From positions 558,001 through 622,000 of the forward strand of contig OAPG01000004.1 in the NCBI GenBank assembly GCA_900208305.1: DNA of 64,000 nt, written 5' to 3'. The notes below the pieces were generated by a model. That model did no database searches and had not been told where the DNA came from. It saw only the letters and a program-made list of their open reading frames with translations. The translations under genes were made by a program, and so were the position numbers. The stretch's first letter is position 1. The number at the start of each line of letters is the position of its first letter. This document shows, piece after piece, positions 40,908 through 51,092 of this stretch. Source of the DNA: Melanopsichium pennsylvanicum (lineage: Eukaryota > Basidiomycota > Ustilaginomycetes > Ustilaginales).

Positions 40908-42887
40908 ATGGCGCCAATTCCAAACCCGCAGCAGGCTTCTCAACAGGCCGCTAGAGCAGCCGACCGTGCTCAGCACACTGCCAATAATACCGCCAACAAG
41001 CTCTCGAAATGGGTCCAAGAGAACCGTACCCTCGTCATTGCCCTTGCTACCGGTACTCTTGCTCTCGGTGGTTATTACCTCTACTCTCGCTCCTCCTCCA
41101 ACTCCAACTACAATTCCAAAGCAAAGGATACTCTCAGCGACAGTGATGATGAAGAGAAGGCAGGTGCCGCAACTGGTACCTCTTCTAGCTCTGCCACCAA
41201 AAAGAAGAAGAAGAAAGGTACGAAGAAGAAAACCTCGTCTTCTACCGCCGCTGGTTCCACCTCCACCGACTCCCATACTCAACGCTCCACTGGATTGCCC
41301 TCAGACCCATCAGGTCCCTTGCTAGACGAAGCCACCGATGATCAGCTCGCCGAGTTGCCTGAAACCGAAATTCTCAGGCTTCCTCAGCAGAGGCGTGAAA
41401 CTCTCTCTCAACATCTCAAGACTCTCGGAAATAAAGCCTACGCTAACCGTCAGTTCGACAGGGCCATCATCCACTACACCAAGGCCATCGCTGCTCACCC
41501 CATGGCCGTCTTCTATTCCAATCGCGCTGCCTGTTACGCAAACCTCAACCAGCCTCAGCAGGTAGTAGCCGACTGCGATGAGGCGCTCAAGATGGACCGA
41601 GTTTATGTCAAGGCGCTCAACCGTCGTGCTGTCGCCAAGGAGCAAATGGGTAACCCCACCGATGGTCAAGAAGGGATCGGAGAAGAAAAGGCAACATTGC
41701 TGTTTGACTCGCTTGCTGATTTCACCGCCGTCGCCATCTTGGGCCAATTTAGGGATCAGACTGCGACCGAGGCCGTCGAGCGTGTGCTTCGAAAGCTCGC
41801 AACGGGAAAGGCACAAGACATTCTTAAGAGCCGCGAACCCAAACTTCCTTCGCCCACTTTTGTCACCGCTTATCTCGAAGCATTCCGCTCCAAACCCAAA
41901 CCCACTCTTTCTGAGAATGCATCGCAGGGTGACGAGACGCTGCTCAAAGCATACGGTGCTCTGGAGGCCAAATCGTACCCACATGCTTTCACGCTGTTCA
42001 ATGAGGCCATCGAGCAGGGTCTTTCGAACGAGGATCTGGAGGCAAACGCATACAACATGAGGGGTACGTTCAAGTTTGTGATTGGTAATGCCAAAGAGGC
42101 ACTTGCCGATCTTGAACGTTCCACTTGGCTTCGACCCAACTATGTGCAATCTTGGGTCAAGAAGGCATCCGTCCACATGGAGCTGTCCGATAAGGAAGCG
42201 GCTTTCAATGACTTTGAAAAGGCCATCCAAGCCAACGCAGAAGACCCGGACATTTACTACCACCGTGGTCAAGTGAATTTCATCCTAGGTGAATTCGAAG
42301 CAGCGATTAAGGATTACCAAAACTCGACTTCGCTGGATGATACGTTTATCTTTTCGCAAGTGCAGTATGCGGTTGCTCATTACAAGAACGGTAACGTTGG
42401 TCACAGTACGGCTGCTTTCCGGAAACTGTTGCGCAAGTTTGAAACGAGTTCGGAAGCGTACAACTACTATGGAGAGTTGCTTTTGGATCAACAAAAGTTT
42501 GAAGAGGCTATGGAAAAGTTTGATAAGGCCATCGAGATTGAATCGGCTAAAACCGGATCTACGAATGTGTTGCCAATGATTAACAAGGCTTTGGCGTTGT
42601 TCCAGTGGAAGCAAGATATAACGGCTGCTGAGGATTTATGTAGACAGGCGTTGGATAAGGATGAGGATTGCGATGTGGCTGTGGCGACGTTGGCGCAGTT
42701 GAGTTTGCAGCAGGGTAAGATTCAAGATGCGATTGGTTACTTTGAAAGGTCGGCCAAGATCGCGAGGACGGAACCCGAATTGATCAATGCTTTGACGTAT
42801 GAGAATGCTAGTAGGGCTCAGTTGATGTTTATTCAAGAGTATCCTGAACAGGGGGCTGCGTTGGGTCAGATGGCTGGTATGCTTTAA
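40908..42887 (+). CDS. TOM70: mitochondrial import receptor Tom70
   Basis: Intronless, 659 residues. A hydrophilic N-terminus of about 40 residues precedes a single membrane segment (about 41-58, ending GGYYLYSR). A Ser/Lys-rich linker and a cytosolic array of tetratricopeptide repeats from about 165 follow (KTLGNKAYANRQFDRAIIHYTKAI; the carboxylate-clamp repeat that binds Hsp70/Hsp90 tails), continuing to the C-terminus (LSLQQGKIQDAIGYFERSA). This is the Tom70 architecture and its usual length is about 600-620. Tom70 receives carrier-type precursors from chaperones at the outer membrane. The carnitine carrier encoded 9 kb away would be a typical client. The start at 40908 is the first ATG; an open frame to 40881 begins with TTG. 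Confidence 0.92.
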   Translation: MAPIPNPQQASQQAARAADRAQHTANNTANKLSKWVQENRTLVIALATGTLALGGYYLYSRSSSNSNYNSKAKDTLSDSDDEEKAGAATGTSSSSATKKKKKKGTKKKTSSSTAAGSTSTDSHTQRSTGLPSDPSGPLLDEATDDQLAELPETEILRLPQQRRETLSQHLKTLGNKAYANRQFDRAIIHYTKAIAAHPMAVFYSNRAACYANLNQPQQVVADCDEALKMDRVYVKALNRRAVAKEQMGNPTDGQEGIGEEKATLLFDSLADFTAVAILGQFRDQTATEAVERVLRKLATGKAQDILKSREPKLPSPTFVTAYLEAFRSKPKPTLSENASQGDETLLKAYGALEAKSYPHAFTLFNEAIEQGLSNEDLEANAYNMRGTFKFVIGNAKEALADLERSTWLRPNYVQSWVKKASVHMELSDKEAAFNDFEKAIQANAEDPDIYYHRGQVNFILGEFEAAIKDYQNSTSLDDTFIFSQVQYAVAHYKNGNVGHSTAAFRKLLRKFETSSEAYNYYGELLLDQQKFEEAMEKFDKAIEIESAKTGSTNVLPMINKALALFQWKQDITAAEDLCRQALDKDEDCDVAVATLAQLSLQQGKIQDAIGYFERSAKIARTEPELINALTYENASRAQLMFIQEYPEQGAALGQMAGML

Positions 42888-43938
42888 AATAATAATGTAA
42901 AAAGAGGGAAATAAAGATTTTGATCGTTTTCGAGGCGATGCAGGCTTTGGAAAGAAGGAGTCAAGTAGTGCGACCTTGGGAGGTGGAGAAGAAGAGAAGG
43001 TGGGTGGTTCAGGTTAGCTTTGCAGGCGGAGACACATACACAAGTCGTTTTGAAAATTCACCACCACCACCACCACCAACATCACTCTCTTGATCAAAAG
43101 AACCAACAGTATGCAATACTTTATTTGCACTCTTTCGTTCTCTCATAATGATTGCAAAACGAAATTGAACCATTTGTACGAGGTTATGCTTGTACCATCC
43201 AGTTGTTTCACGTGATTTGAGAGGTATGAGGGGTTTTGAGAGGCGCAGTAATTGCACTGTACTGTATCAGGAGAAGGGTATATGCAAAGAGATTGAGTAA
43301 GTTGGTGTGGAAGATTTGATAGAGTAGCAGAAGTAGGTTTTTAATGAAAGGATGCTTGGCGGAGTTGGGGGTGCGAAAGGGGTTTATTTGTTAGATTGGG
43401 GATTTTGGTTCATTGGAATCGATCAAATTATAATATATAACGTATGTTGTGGTTTGTATGACGCACAATTAAGATGATGGAATCAGGATTAATATTTTTA
43501 CATTGATAGGATTCAATGTGCTGTGATATAATTGTATTCTGATTCAATGTACAAGTACTGCAATACAGTAAGGTAAGTTTCGGCTTTCGTTATGATACTA
43601 AAGAAGAATACAGTGTGTTCGTATCTTTTAGTAAAAATCGTGATTGTCGTTGGGTACTTACAATATAAGAGAAAAAAAAAAGAAAAAAAAGGGCAAGTGC
43701 GATGACGTTTAAATTTCGAACGCCACCAAAAGTTACACATACTGTACCAGTAAAGTAAAAATAAGTGTACACTTCTTTTTGCCGAGAATCATCAAGCTTT
43801 CTGACTGTGCATAAATTGAGAAGAGAAAAAGAGAAAATAAAGAGAATGATTGCTGATCGTTTGAACCAGAAATAATGAAAAGGCTTAAACAGACGTCTGC
43901 TTGTTGTCGGACTCCAGTCGATGTAAGTAAAATCAAAA

Positions 43939-43971
<33 letters not shown>

Positions 43972-44722
43972 GAGTCAGCCACGAGGCTATACGTACCGTG
44001 TCAGCTCGAGTTCAAACATCGACTCATTTATACATTTAGTAGTAAAAGAATAGACGTTGCGTAACATGAGTTAGCCTGGCAACGCCTGTGCCATTTACTG
44101 TATGTTGATGCATGTCACTGTACAGTACAGTATTTTAGAATACAGTAATGTACACTGTAGCAGCAGAGTTGAACATTTCTTTTTCTTTTTGGTCCGCAGC
44201 CAGCCACGCTTAAAGAGGCGTACTCGAAAGGACGTCATCTTTTCCATCATCCATACATGCTCAACCAAACAAAGAGAGACAACACGCTCCTTTCTAATGT
44301 TATCATGTAGAAGTAAAGTAAATTTACAGTAGAGTGTAGTTCTACCGTACCATGTGTATATGCGGTATGTACTGTAATGTGTCTCAGGAGGCTACTGTTC
44401 AGGTACGTGAAACATCACATGCTCAACTTCCCCACTTTTGACCCTTGATGTGTTGCCCCCCCTTTGCAACTCTTTTGCAATGTCTGCTACCACGTAACGC
44501 TCTCCTAGACCAGCCTGCCTCCCAAACGGATGGATCAAAAAAGTACTTAATCCCTAACTTAGCTGTAAATCCCATCCTTGCGCTCTTCTTCATCCACTTG
44601 TTCACCATTCACACCTTCCAATACGCTTGTTTTCCTCAACATTCTACATTCTTATTAAACTAAACCTCTCTAGAACACACTAACCTCCAAGCAGCAAAAG
44701 GAATAAAACGAATTTTACAAAC
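42888..44722. other. AT-rich intergenic region, no gene seen
   Basis: 1.8 kb without a recognisable gene. It contains a 30-base A tract (43940-43969) and several TACTGTA-type motifs: 43255, 43555, 43738, a dense group at 44093-44160, and AGTAAATTTACAGTA near 44317. The region from about 44,650 is probably the leader of the small gene that follows. Confidence 0.55.
43940..43969. repeat. poly(A) tract, 30 bases
   Basis: Uninterrupted A run on the plus strand. It has no flanking target-site duplication that I can see. Confidence 0.85.
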
Positions 44723-45150
44723 ATGGGCGCAGTAGCATCGTGTCTAAGCAGCATAGTTTCTGCCATTGCCGATGTGTTTCATACCATCTTTAGCGCCATT
44801 GGTAGCATTTTGCACACCATGTAAGTCAACTTTCCCCCCCTTTTTAAAAAAAAAATCCCTTTTTACTGTCCATCCTTTCTTCTGACTGACCAACAAACAC
44901 TGACACGCACACACACCACATCATTTTTTATTTTCATTTTTCTTTTCTAATTTTTGGAAATCTTGTTCTTTTTTTTTTTCGCTTCACCACATACGCCTAA
45001 AACAACTACGACTACCATGTTTGGATATTGAAAATAATTAGTGTCTCGGCCATCTCATCATGCTTAATCGCAACTTTCAATTGTATCGCAGACGTCCTCT
45101 GTTGTCGTTGCGGTGGTGGCAGTAGAAGAACAAGACGATCAAAAATCTAA
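44723..45150 (+). CDS. 68-residue, probably N-acylated membrane protein
   Basis: Two short exons, 44723-44820 and 45042-45150, joined in frame (phase 2) through a 221-bp intron with GTAAGT donor and ATTAG acceptor. The product starts MGAVASCLSSIV: Gly2 followed by Ser6 fits N-myristoylation, and Cys7 could be palmitoylated. Two amphipathic or hydrophobic stretches follow with a repeated pattern of Ile, Ala and Ser (IVSAIADVFHTIFSAIG, then VSAISSCLIATFNCIADV), then a CCRCGGG cluster and a basic tail (RRTRRSKI). Small proteins of this look are widespread but uncharacterised in fungi. The long T-rich intron and the exact frame retention support a real gene despite its size. Confidence 0.7.
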
Positions 45151-46003
45151 AACCTTCTATCCAAATCCCATATCTCCTTACAATATCCCCCCCCCATCTT
45201 GCAACTCTCAAACAAACTTGAACACTAACCAACCTTTTTCTTGCAATACGATACCCTTCACTTGATTTTTTTTACTTGCTTGCTTTTCTTCCCTACGTCC
45301 AGCACTACCTCATCGTTTCCGATTCATGCCATGAAATCCCATACGCAAAAAAAAAGGCGAGAGTAGTTCATCCACATCATTAGCTTTGAAACTTTTCCTT
45401 ATCACCATACCAGCAAAGCAAGCAGCAAAAATTTTGATCCATGATACACATGCCGACGCATCTTGAAACCAAAGTCCATGTCAAAAAAAAAAAAAGGGAA
45501 TGCCAGCACAGCGGCAATGAGCCAACATTTTTGTGCATAAACGGAAAACAAGTACATTTGGAAGAACGAGGTACGGACGAGATACAGGCATCAAGAAGAA
45601 CTGACCTTGAGCACGACGAACGCTTACGTGCAGTGTGTTGAATCGTCACAGTCGACCAACGATACAGTTCTGCATGTAGAGTCATTCGAGCCTGGCTTCT
45701 ACCAAATTATTTTGGTTGACACCGCATGCGATGACGCGGTTTCAACATGAGATGAAGCCAGATGATCTATGGTTGCTGTGAGAAACAAAGGTTGGTGCGG
45801 AAATGCAACAATCCACCACCCCCAAGTTGCGGAAAGAGGACGAGAGAGTACGCCAAAAAGTACCCTGGATTACGGCGGGATACAAGCACAGTATGCATGC
45901 TTTCAACATGCTGCCAAGTGATGTTGCACAAGTCGAGCAAGAAGGGGGGTATACGAGTGTGACGCAAGACACAACAGAGGCACAGAGAGCGTCGAGTAGC
46001 TGA
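45151..46003. other. intergenic between small membrane-protein gene and SUMO gene
   Basis: About 850 bp between convergent genes, holding two 3' untranslated regions. Open frames here on both strands have no recognisable content. Confidence 0.5.
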
Positions 46004-46415
46004 TTAGCAGCCGCCGAGCTGCTCAATCATTGCGTCGATTTCGTCTTGATCCTCCATATTGAGCTGATGAGCGCAAGTTCAAAGCGGAGATCAAAAAAGT
46101 CGGTGTCAAATGTCAGCAATCATTCCTTGTAGAAACCTATGTGAACAAAGGTGCAGCCGCACTTGTAGAGTGGTGGGTGCACATGATCCTTACTGTCTCT
46201 GCGGTGTCGTTGTCACCGATTCGCTGACCGTCAAAGATGAAGCGCACGCTATTTTCGGGCTTTCCCATTCTCTCTGCGTACGCCTTCTTGAGCTTGGAGA
46301 GCTTGGTGGTACGCTTGACCTTGAAGAAGACCTCGTTTCCATCGGCATCCTTGACCTTGATGTTGAGCTGCTCACCGCCCTCGGGCTTAGGCTGGGGAGC
46401 TTCTGCGTCAGACAT
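46004..46415 (-). CDS. SMT3: SUMO (Smt3)
   Basis: Two exons, 46415-46194 and 46063-46004, joined in phase 0 across a 130-bp intron (GTAAGG donor, ATCAG acceptor), give 93 residues. After a short acidic-Pro N-terminus comes the ubiquitin fold (LNIKVKDADGNEVFFKVKR; AYAERMGKPENSVRFIFDGQ; MEDQDEIDAMIEQLGG). The precursor ends Gly-Gly-Cys, so a Ulp-type protease needs to remove only one residue to expose the di-glycine. In fungi SUMO is the sole modifier of its type and is attached through Aos1/Uba2 and Ubc9 to nuclear, septin and DNA-repair targets. The N-terminus has no obvious PsiKxE site for chain formation. Confidence 0.95.
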
Positions 46416-47361
46416 AGTGATGCTTTTGGTGTTTCAAGTGTAGACGTATGTGAGAGTGGTGTGGTGGTGGTCAAGAGCGAATGCGGTTTGCTGGATGAGA
46501 TGTGATGAGAGAAAGAGAACAAGCTGAGCTGCGGTTTGGCGGATAAAGTGACAGACAGGCTTGGTTGGACTGGCAAGTACACAACTGTGACAGCATAGCA
46601 TGCGGAATAGGCTCAGAATCGGGTGTGAGCCAACGCGATGCAAATTTACAGTATTGCATTTTTCGTATCGCGACTCACAAAGCGCTCTGCTCCGCCAAAA
46701 GACTGTAACTCGCCTTTAAAAAAGCGGCTGCTCATAACGGCTTGGCAAACCCAGAGTCGGAACCGAGCGAACAAGAACTATGTGGAGGGCTTCCTGTCTG
46801 TCTGCTTATCAGGATTTCCTGCTCTTAATTTTTTTGTCCCTTTTCCGAGCTTTAACTTATCAAGTTAATTGCGATTTTAGACACCATCACAGCGCAGGCT
46901 AAGGCAGAAAAGAGACGGGTGGAATGGTCCATGTTCCGCTGCTTTGAAATTTTTCCAAATTTTTTAGAAAAGTATTCACGATTATACCCCACTTGAACTT
47001 CTGAACCCTGAACGACGTTTTTTCAGTAACTAACCTCGAGCTCCTTCCGAACTACAACAATCCTACATCATCAGCTTCCACATCTTCTCCTATAACCTCT
47101 GCAGCTACGCCCTTTGCTGGCTCAAGCCGACGCATTGAGCCGTCCTCGAGCATCCGAATATAGGCTAAGGTGCCTTTCCTACCATCACGCAAGCTCTCCT
47201 CGAGTGCTAGCGTTTCGGTCCTACACCACCACGCACTCCCTACACTCACAAACACTCGGCCTTCTGCGTCACCACCGCACCGGTCGTAACTTGCCACTCT
47301 GCAAAATTGGCGTGAATGATCGTTCAAAGCTTGAACACCATCAAAGCATAGCATCGCCATC
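46416..47361. other. divergent promoter region of SMT3 and the CSL gene
   Basis: About 950 bp between two divergent genes, with leader-like sequence at both ends. A T-rich stretch lies near 46830-46990. No further gene is seen. Confidence 0.5.
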
Positions 47362-50300
47362 ATGGAGGCTGGAGAGTCAATAGATGCGGCCGCCAGGCCC
47401 AGCTCCACCACTTCTGTCTCAGATGCCCAGCATCCTCAATCACTCGGGAATCACACCGGAACTTCCCCAAACAATTTGGACACGGCCACACACAAGAATG
47501 ATGCCGACTCGCACCTTCCAGACTTGTCTATAATGGACGGTGTCCCAACGCTCGATGCTGCTAATCTCGCAAGTTTCCTACCATCTACCTCTTCAGAGGA
47601 CGCCAAATCTGGTCAGCACGAGCCTACGCTTGAAGAACAAATTCAGGCCTTCACCGCAGGAATTGCGGGTCAGTTTGGGACTGCCACTCAAGCCGAGGCT
47701 CTGCATACCCCTGTCGATCTCTCGACCGTCAACACGGCGTATAACGCTCCCACACAGGGTCAAGCCACACCGGCTAAGACGGAAGACGTTGCATCCTTTG
47801 AGACGCTCATCGCTTCGCTCATGCCGACACCGCAATCAGGCTCGCCAATCCCATCGCAAGTTGACTCCACGACAGAGCAAGCACCAGCACTGTCGGCTTC
47901 CGCTTCCGCCTCGGCTAACCCGACTGCCTTTGCAACGCCCGATCCACAGCCATCCACTTCTGCCGACAATGCTGCACAGTCCTTCGTAGACAATTTGCTG
48001 CGCGAGGCCAATCTCTTCTCCGCCAATGCCGACACCGACACTCCGCAAGAAATGATCGAAGCTACCGAACAGACCAACACTGCAGCCACCACGGAAAGTC
48101 AGCCGCAAATCGGCGCGGTTCCGGATGACGCACTCGCTGCAAGCTTAGAGCAGTTTATGGCCAGTCTTCAAGGCAGAATCTCCTCGAGCCTCGCCACAGA
48201 AGCACCCAAAGACACGCAAGAGCCCGCCAAGCCAAAGCCGCCGACAAAGCAAGCAAAATCCGTCAAGAAGCCTAAAAAGATCTCCGGCAAGCGAAAGTAC
48301 CGCGAGATCGGACCTATGGAGCGCCGAAGCAGAGTAGAGAAAGCTATCTCTGAGTATATCGCCAGCATCGATACCCTCACCAAGCCCAATACCGTCACCG
48401 GTCCTATCGTTGCCGCAGACGCATCCAAAACAAAAATGACCACGATTCGATGTGCGCATGCTTCGGTAGCACAGAAAAGCTATGGATCCGAGAAGCGCTT
48501 CTTCAATCCACCTCCTATCATCAGCGTCACCGGACCACTGCGAAGATATGCTGAGCACGGCGCTGCTATTCTTCATACCTCATCTGTTTCGGAGGATGCC
48601 GATGAAGAGGATCAGTGCAGGGTCAGTTTGCTTGTTCGCGGAGATACCGATGAATTTTACTCGAATGAGAATGTTGCCGTGCTCGACGGCAAGCTTGAAA
48701 CAAAAATGCGATCGCTCTACGTCACACCCACAGGACGCTCCAAGTGCTTCCGCTTGCAACTCAACCTTCTCCGCCCATCCGGCCTCGAACCGCGACTGCC
48801 CATCTTCAGCCTGCTTAAAAAGTCCCGAACTGCCGATGCACTCTCGCCAGCAATCAGCGTCGGCAGTCCCGCCAATGACCCAGCCGATACCAATGCATCC
48901 GAGACACTGTCTCGTCTCCCCAAAGGTCTCGCTTGGGCATCATTTGAATCAGCACCAGTCACAATCATCTCAAAATCGTCAAAGAAGACAGCCAAGCCAA
49001 GAGGCCAACTGAATCAAGTCCAAAACGGATCGCTCGTCTCGCTTTTCAACCGCATCAACTCGCAGACTGCCAGAACAAAGTACATGCACAGCACTCGAGA
49101 TGGTAGCCTAACAGTGCATGGCGCGGAATGGTCGACATATCGAATCACTCTCATTTCGAGGCCACCTTTGGCTGATCTCGCAGGTGCCGAAGACGACAGC
49201 GTCACATACGGCTCGACGATTGTTCTGACCGATGTTAATACGGGGTTCAGCACCGATCCCTTGGTCGTTTGCAAAGTGGATAAAGGACAGGTACAGCTCC
49301 CTCAGCTAGATCCACCTGCCGAGCTGTTGAAAGCTGGGTCAGGCAACAAGTCCAAACGAGTCGCTATTGACAGAGTTTTGCGGGATAAGCTCGCAGCCGT
49401 CAGTAGCAAGTCTTCCTCTAACGGACACAATCGCACTGGTGCAGCCAAATCCACCAGCAATCTAGGCAAGCCGGGAAACAGCGCGCAGTCCGCCATCAAG
49501 ATCCAAGGTGACCTCACTCAACTCCCACCTCCACCTGCTTCCACAACCGCAGATGGAAGCAATGAACCCAAAGACGACCTCAACCTCTATGGTCCAGTTG
49601 GACAGTTGCAGAAAGTGGCCCTGATGCGATTCGTCCCATCTAGCGACAGCGAGACCGTCTTTGGCGATTCGGAGCATCTCGAGTCCAGCTTTGCCACCCC
49701 TCGAAGCTTTTTGTGTGCGACGACGCCGGAGCTCTGGAAGCATACCTCGCCCGAAAAGATAGGCCATGAACCACTGGCGATCAATTTTGCCGCGACTCAC
49801 GAGGAGGGCTTTGGGTTTGAGGAACCGCCTTTGTCCACTGTTGACTTGAACAAAACTTTAGAGAGCAACTCGATCACCTACGTCACGCCCAAGACTCTGA
49901 CCGTGCCCAAGGACCACAGTGTGGGAAGAAAGGTGGTGGATGAAGTGGATGATGCATTCGTATGGACGGTTATCGGTGTGTCTAGGTTTGAATACTCTTA
50001 TTTCGACACGAGTGCAACACAAGCTAGTAAGGATGAAGGACCATGTGAGGTGCCAATGACTCCTTTTCCTTTGATCACCTCCATGCCGACATACGTTCAA
50101 ACACAGCACATCTTAGTCACGACTGTAACCAACTTTATTGTTCCCGCCGCCATCACTTCGGATCCAATTCCACTCGATGTGTGGATCGGCCCGCTTGGAC
50201 CTCTCAGAGTGAACCACTCGATTAAACGTCCAAATCCCGGTGGCGATCCAGAAGCACACATCACCGTGACGTTACCATCTATCAAAGACATGCTCAGAGT

Positions 50301-50562
50301 CGCACTCAAAGGGAACGTGACCGAAAACAAAATGGATGTACGAGGTACACCAGCCCAGTTTCTGCTTCCTTTGATCTTTGTTAACGATTCCGACGGAACA
50401 GCATACCACAGCGGAAGACACATTGTCTGCGAGGATTTGGTTCAGCTAATGAAGGCCACGGGTCACGATACCACCAGCCAAGTGCTCAAACAATTAGGGT
50501 TTGGATTGGGAGAACTCGCTGGTCCTCCAACCGTCGGTGCTTGGAGTTTGAGAATCATCTAA
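47362..50562 (+). CDS. CSL-family transcription factor (CBF1/Su(H)/LAG-1)
   Basis: Intronless, 1066 residues. About 300 N-terminal residues are Ser/Thr/Ala/Gln-rich, followed by a basic Lys-rich stretch. The Rel-homology N-terminal domain then contains the nearly invariant DNA-contact block VAQKSYGSEKRFFNPPP at about 369. The beta-trefoil domain follows (ISKSSKKTAKP, GSLVSLFNRINSQTARTKYM at about 535-580). A C-terminal immunoglobulin-like (TIG) domain lies at the end (PIPLDVWIGPLGPLRV). CSL proteins bind GTG(G/A)GAA sites. In animals they mediate Notch signalling; fungi have CSL proteins (fission yeast Cbf11 and Cbf12) without Notch, affecting adhesion, cell cycle and lipid metabolism. The insertions within the trefoil and the long N-terminus are usual for the fungal class. 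Confidence 0.92.
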   Translation: MEAGESIDAAARPSSTTSVSDAQHPQSLGNHTGTSPNNLDTATHKNDADSHLPDLSIMDGVPTLDAANLASFLPSTSSEDAKSGQHEPTLEEQIQAFTAGIAGQFGTATQAEALHTPVDLSTVNTAYNAPTQGQATPAKTEDVASFETLIASLMPTPQSGSPIPSQVDSTTEQAPALSASASASANPTAFATPDPQPSTSADNAAQSFVDNLLREANLFSANADTDTPQEMIEATEQTNTAATTESQPQIGAVPDDALAASLEQFMASLQGRISSSLATEAPKDTQEPAKPKPPTKQAKSVKKPKKISGKRKYREIGPMERRSRVEKAISEYIASIDTLTKPNTVTGPIVAADASKTKMTTIRCAHASVAQKSYGSEKRFFNPPPIISVTGPLRRYAEHGAAILHTSSVSEDADEEDQCRVSLLVRGDTDEFYSNENVAVLDGKLETKMRSLYVTPTGRSKCFRLQLNLLRPSGLEPRLPIFSLLKKSRTADALSPAISVGSPANDPADTNASETLSRLPKGLAWASFESAPVTIISKSSKKTAKPRGQLNQVQNGSLVSLFNRINSQTARTKYMHSTRDGSLTVHGAEWSTYRITLISRPPLADLAGAEDDSVTYGSTIVLTDVNTGFSTDPLVVCKVDKGQVQLPQLDPPAELLKAGSGNKSKRVAIDRVLRDKLAAVSSKSSSNGHNRTGAAKSTSNLGKPGNSAQSAIKIQGDLTQLPPPPASTTADGSNEPKDDLNLYGPVGQLQKVALMRFVPSSDSETVFGDSEHLESSFATPRSFLCATTPELWKHTSPEKIGHEPLAINFAATHEEGFGFEEPPLSTVDLNKTLESNSITYVTPKTLTVPKDHSVGRKVVDEVDDAFVWTVIGVSRFEYSYFDTSATQASKDEGPCEVPMTPFPLITSMPTYVQTQHILVTTVTNFIVPAAITSDPIPLDVWIGPLGPLRVNHSIKRPNPGGDPEAHITVTLPSIKDMLRVALKGNVTENKMDVRGTPAQFLLPLIFVNDSDGTAYHSGRHIVCEDLVQLMKATGHDTTSQVLKQLGFGLGELAGPPTVGAWSLRII

Positions 50563-51092
50563 ATTTACACTTCAACATCGAAACACAGTGTGGTAAATTA
50601 CGTGGTCTATGCATATCACCCCGCCTTGTTCTTCATCACTTTGATCATCATCGACCCACTTTGTATTTGTACAACATCAATCCTCAATCTTCAATCCTAT
50701 AGGATTGCATATCATCTCATCCCTCAGGCATCCATTCCACACCTTTTTTGAACGACAGCACAGACTCAGCTACGAATATTTACAACTGAGTCATAATATT
50801 GCGAAGTTTTATTTTGGAGACCAACTACGATACGAGACAAAGAGAGCAAAAGCTCAACATTCGGGAAGAAAGTGTATGCGAAGAGCTCATCTTTGAAAGC
50901 CTTAGAATGTCCGTGGAAAGACGAGAAACGAAAGCCAAAACCAAAAAAAGGACCATTATTGAGTGACTTTAGCGGCCATCGGGGAAACAAAGTAAAAAAA
51001 AAAAACCTCATCAACTACGGGCGTTTAAAGTCGTACGAGGCGCTTAAAAGATCGATCGAAATTTCAACCTCGACCTCGATCTGACTTTTATA
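50563..51092. other. intergenic between convergent genes
   Basis: 530 bp between the stop codons of the CSL gene and the multicopper oxidase gene. It is presumably occupied by their 3' untranslated regions. Nothing else is seen. Confidence 0.6.

Noticed and set aside
41322..42272. 316-residue reverse-strand frame opposite TOM70
   Set aside because: The overlapping plus-strand frame is a clear TPR protein; the reverse frame is a codon-bias shadow.
43940..43969. 30-base A tract as the 3' end of a LINE or processed retrocopy
   Set aside because: No coding remnant upstream and no visible target-site duplication; simple A-runs are common in these gaps.
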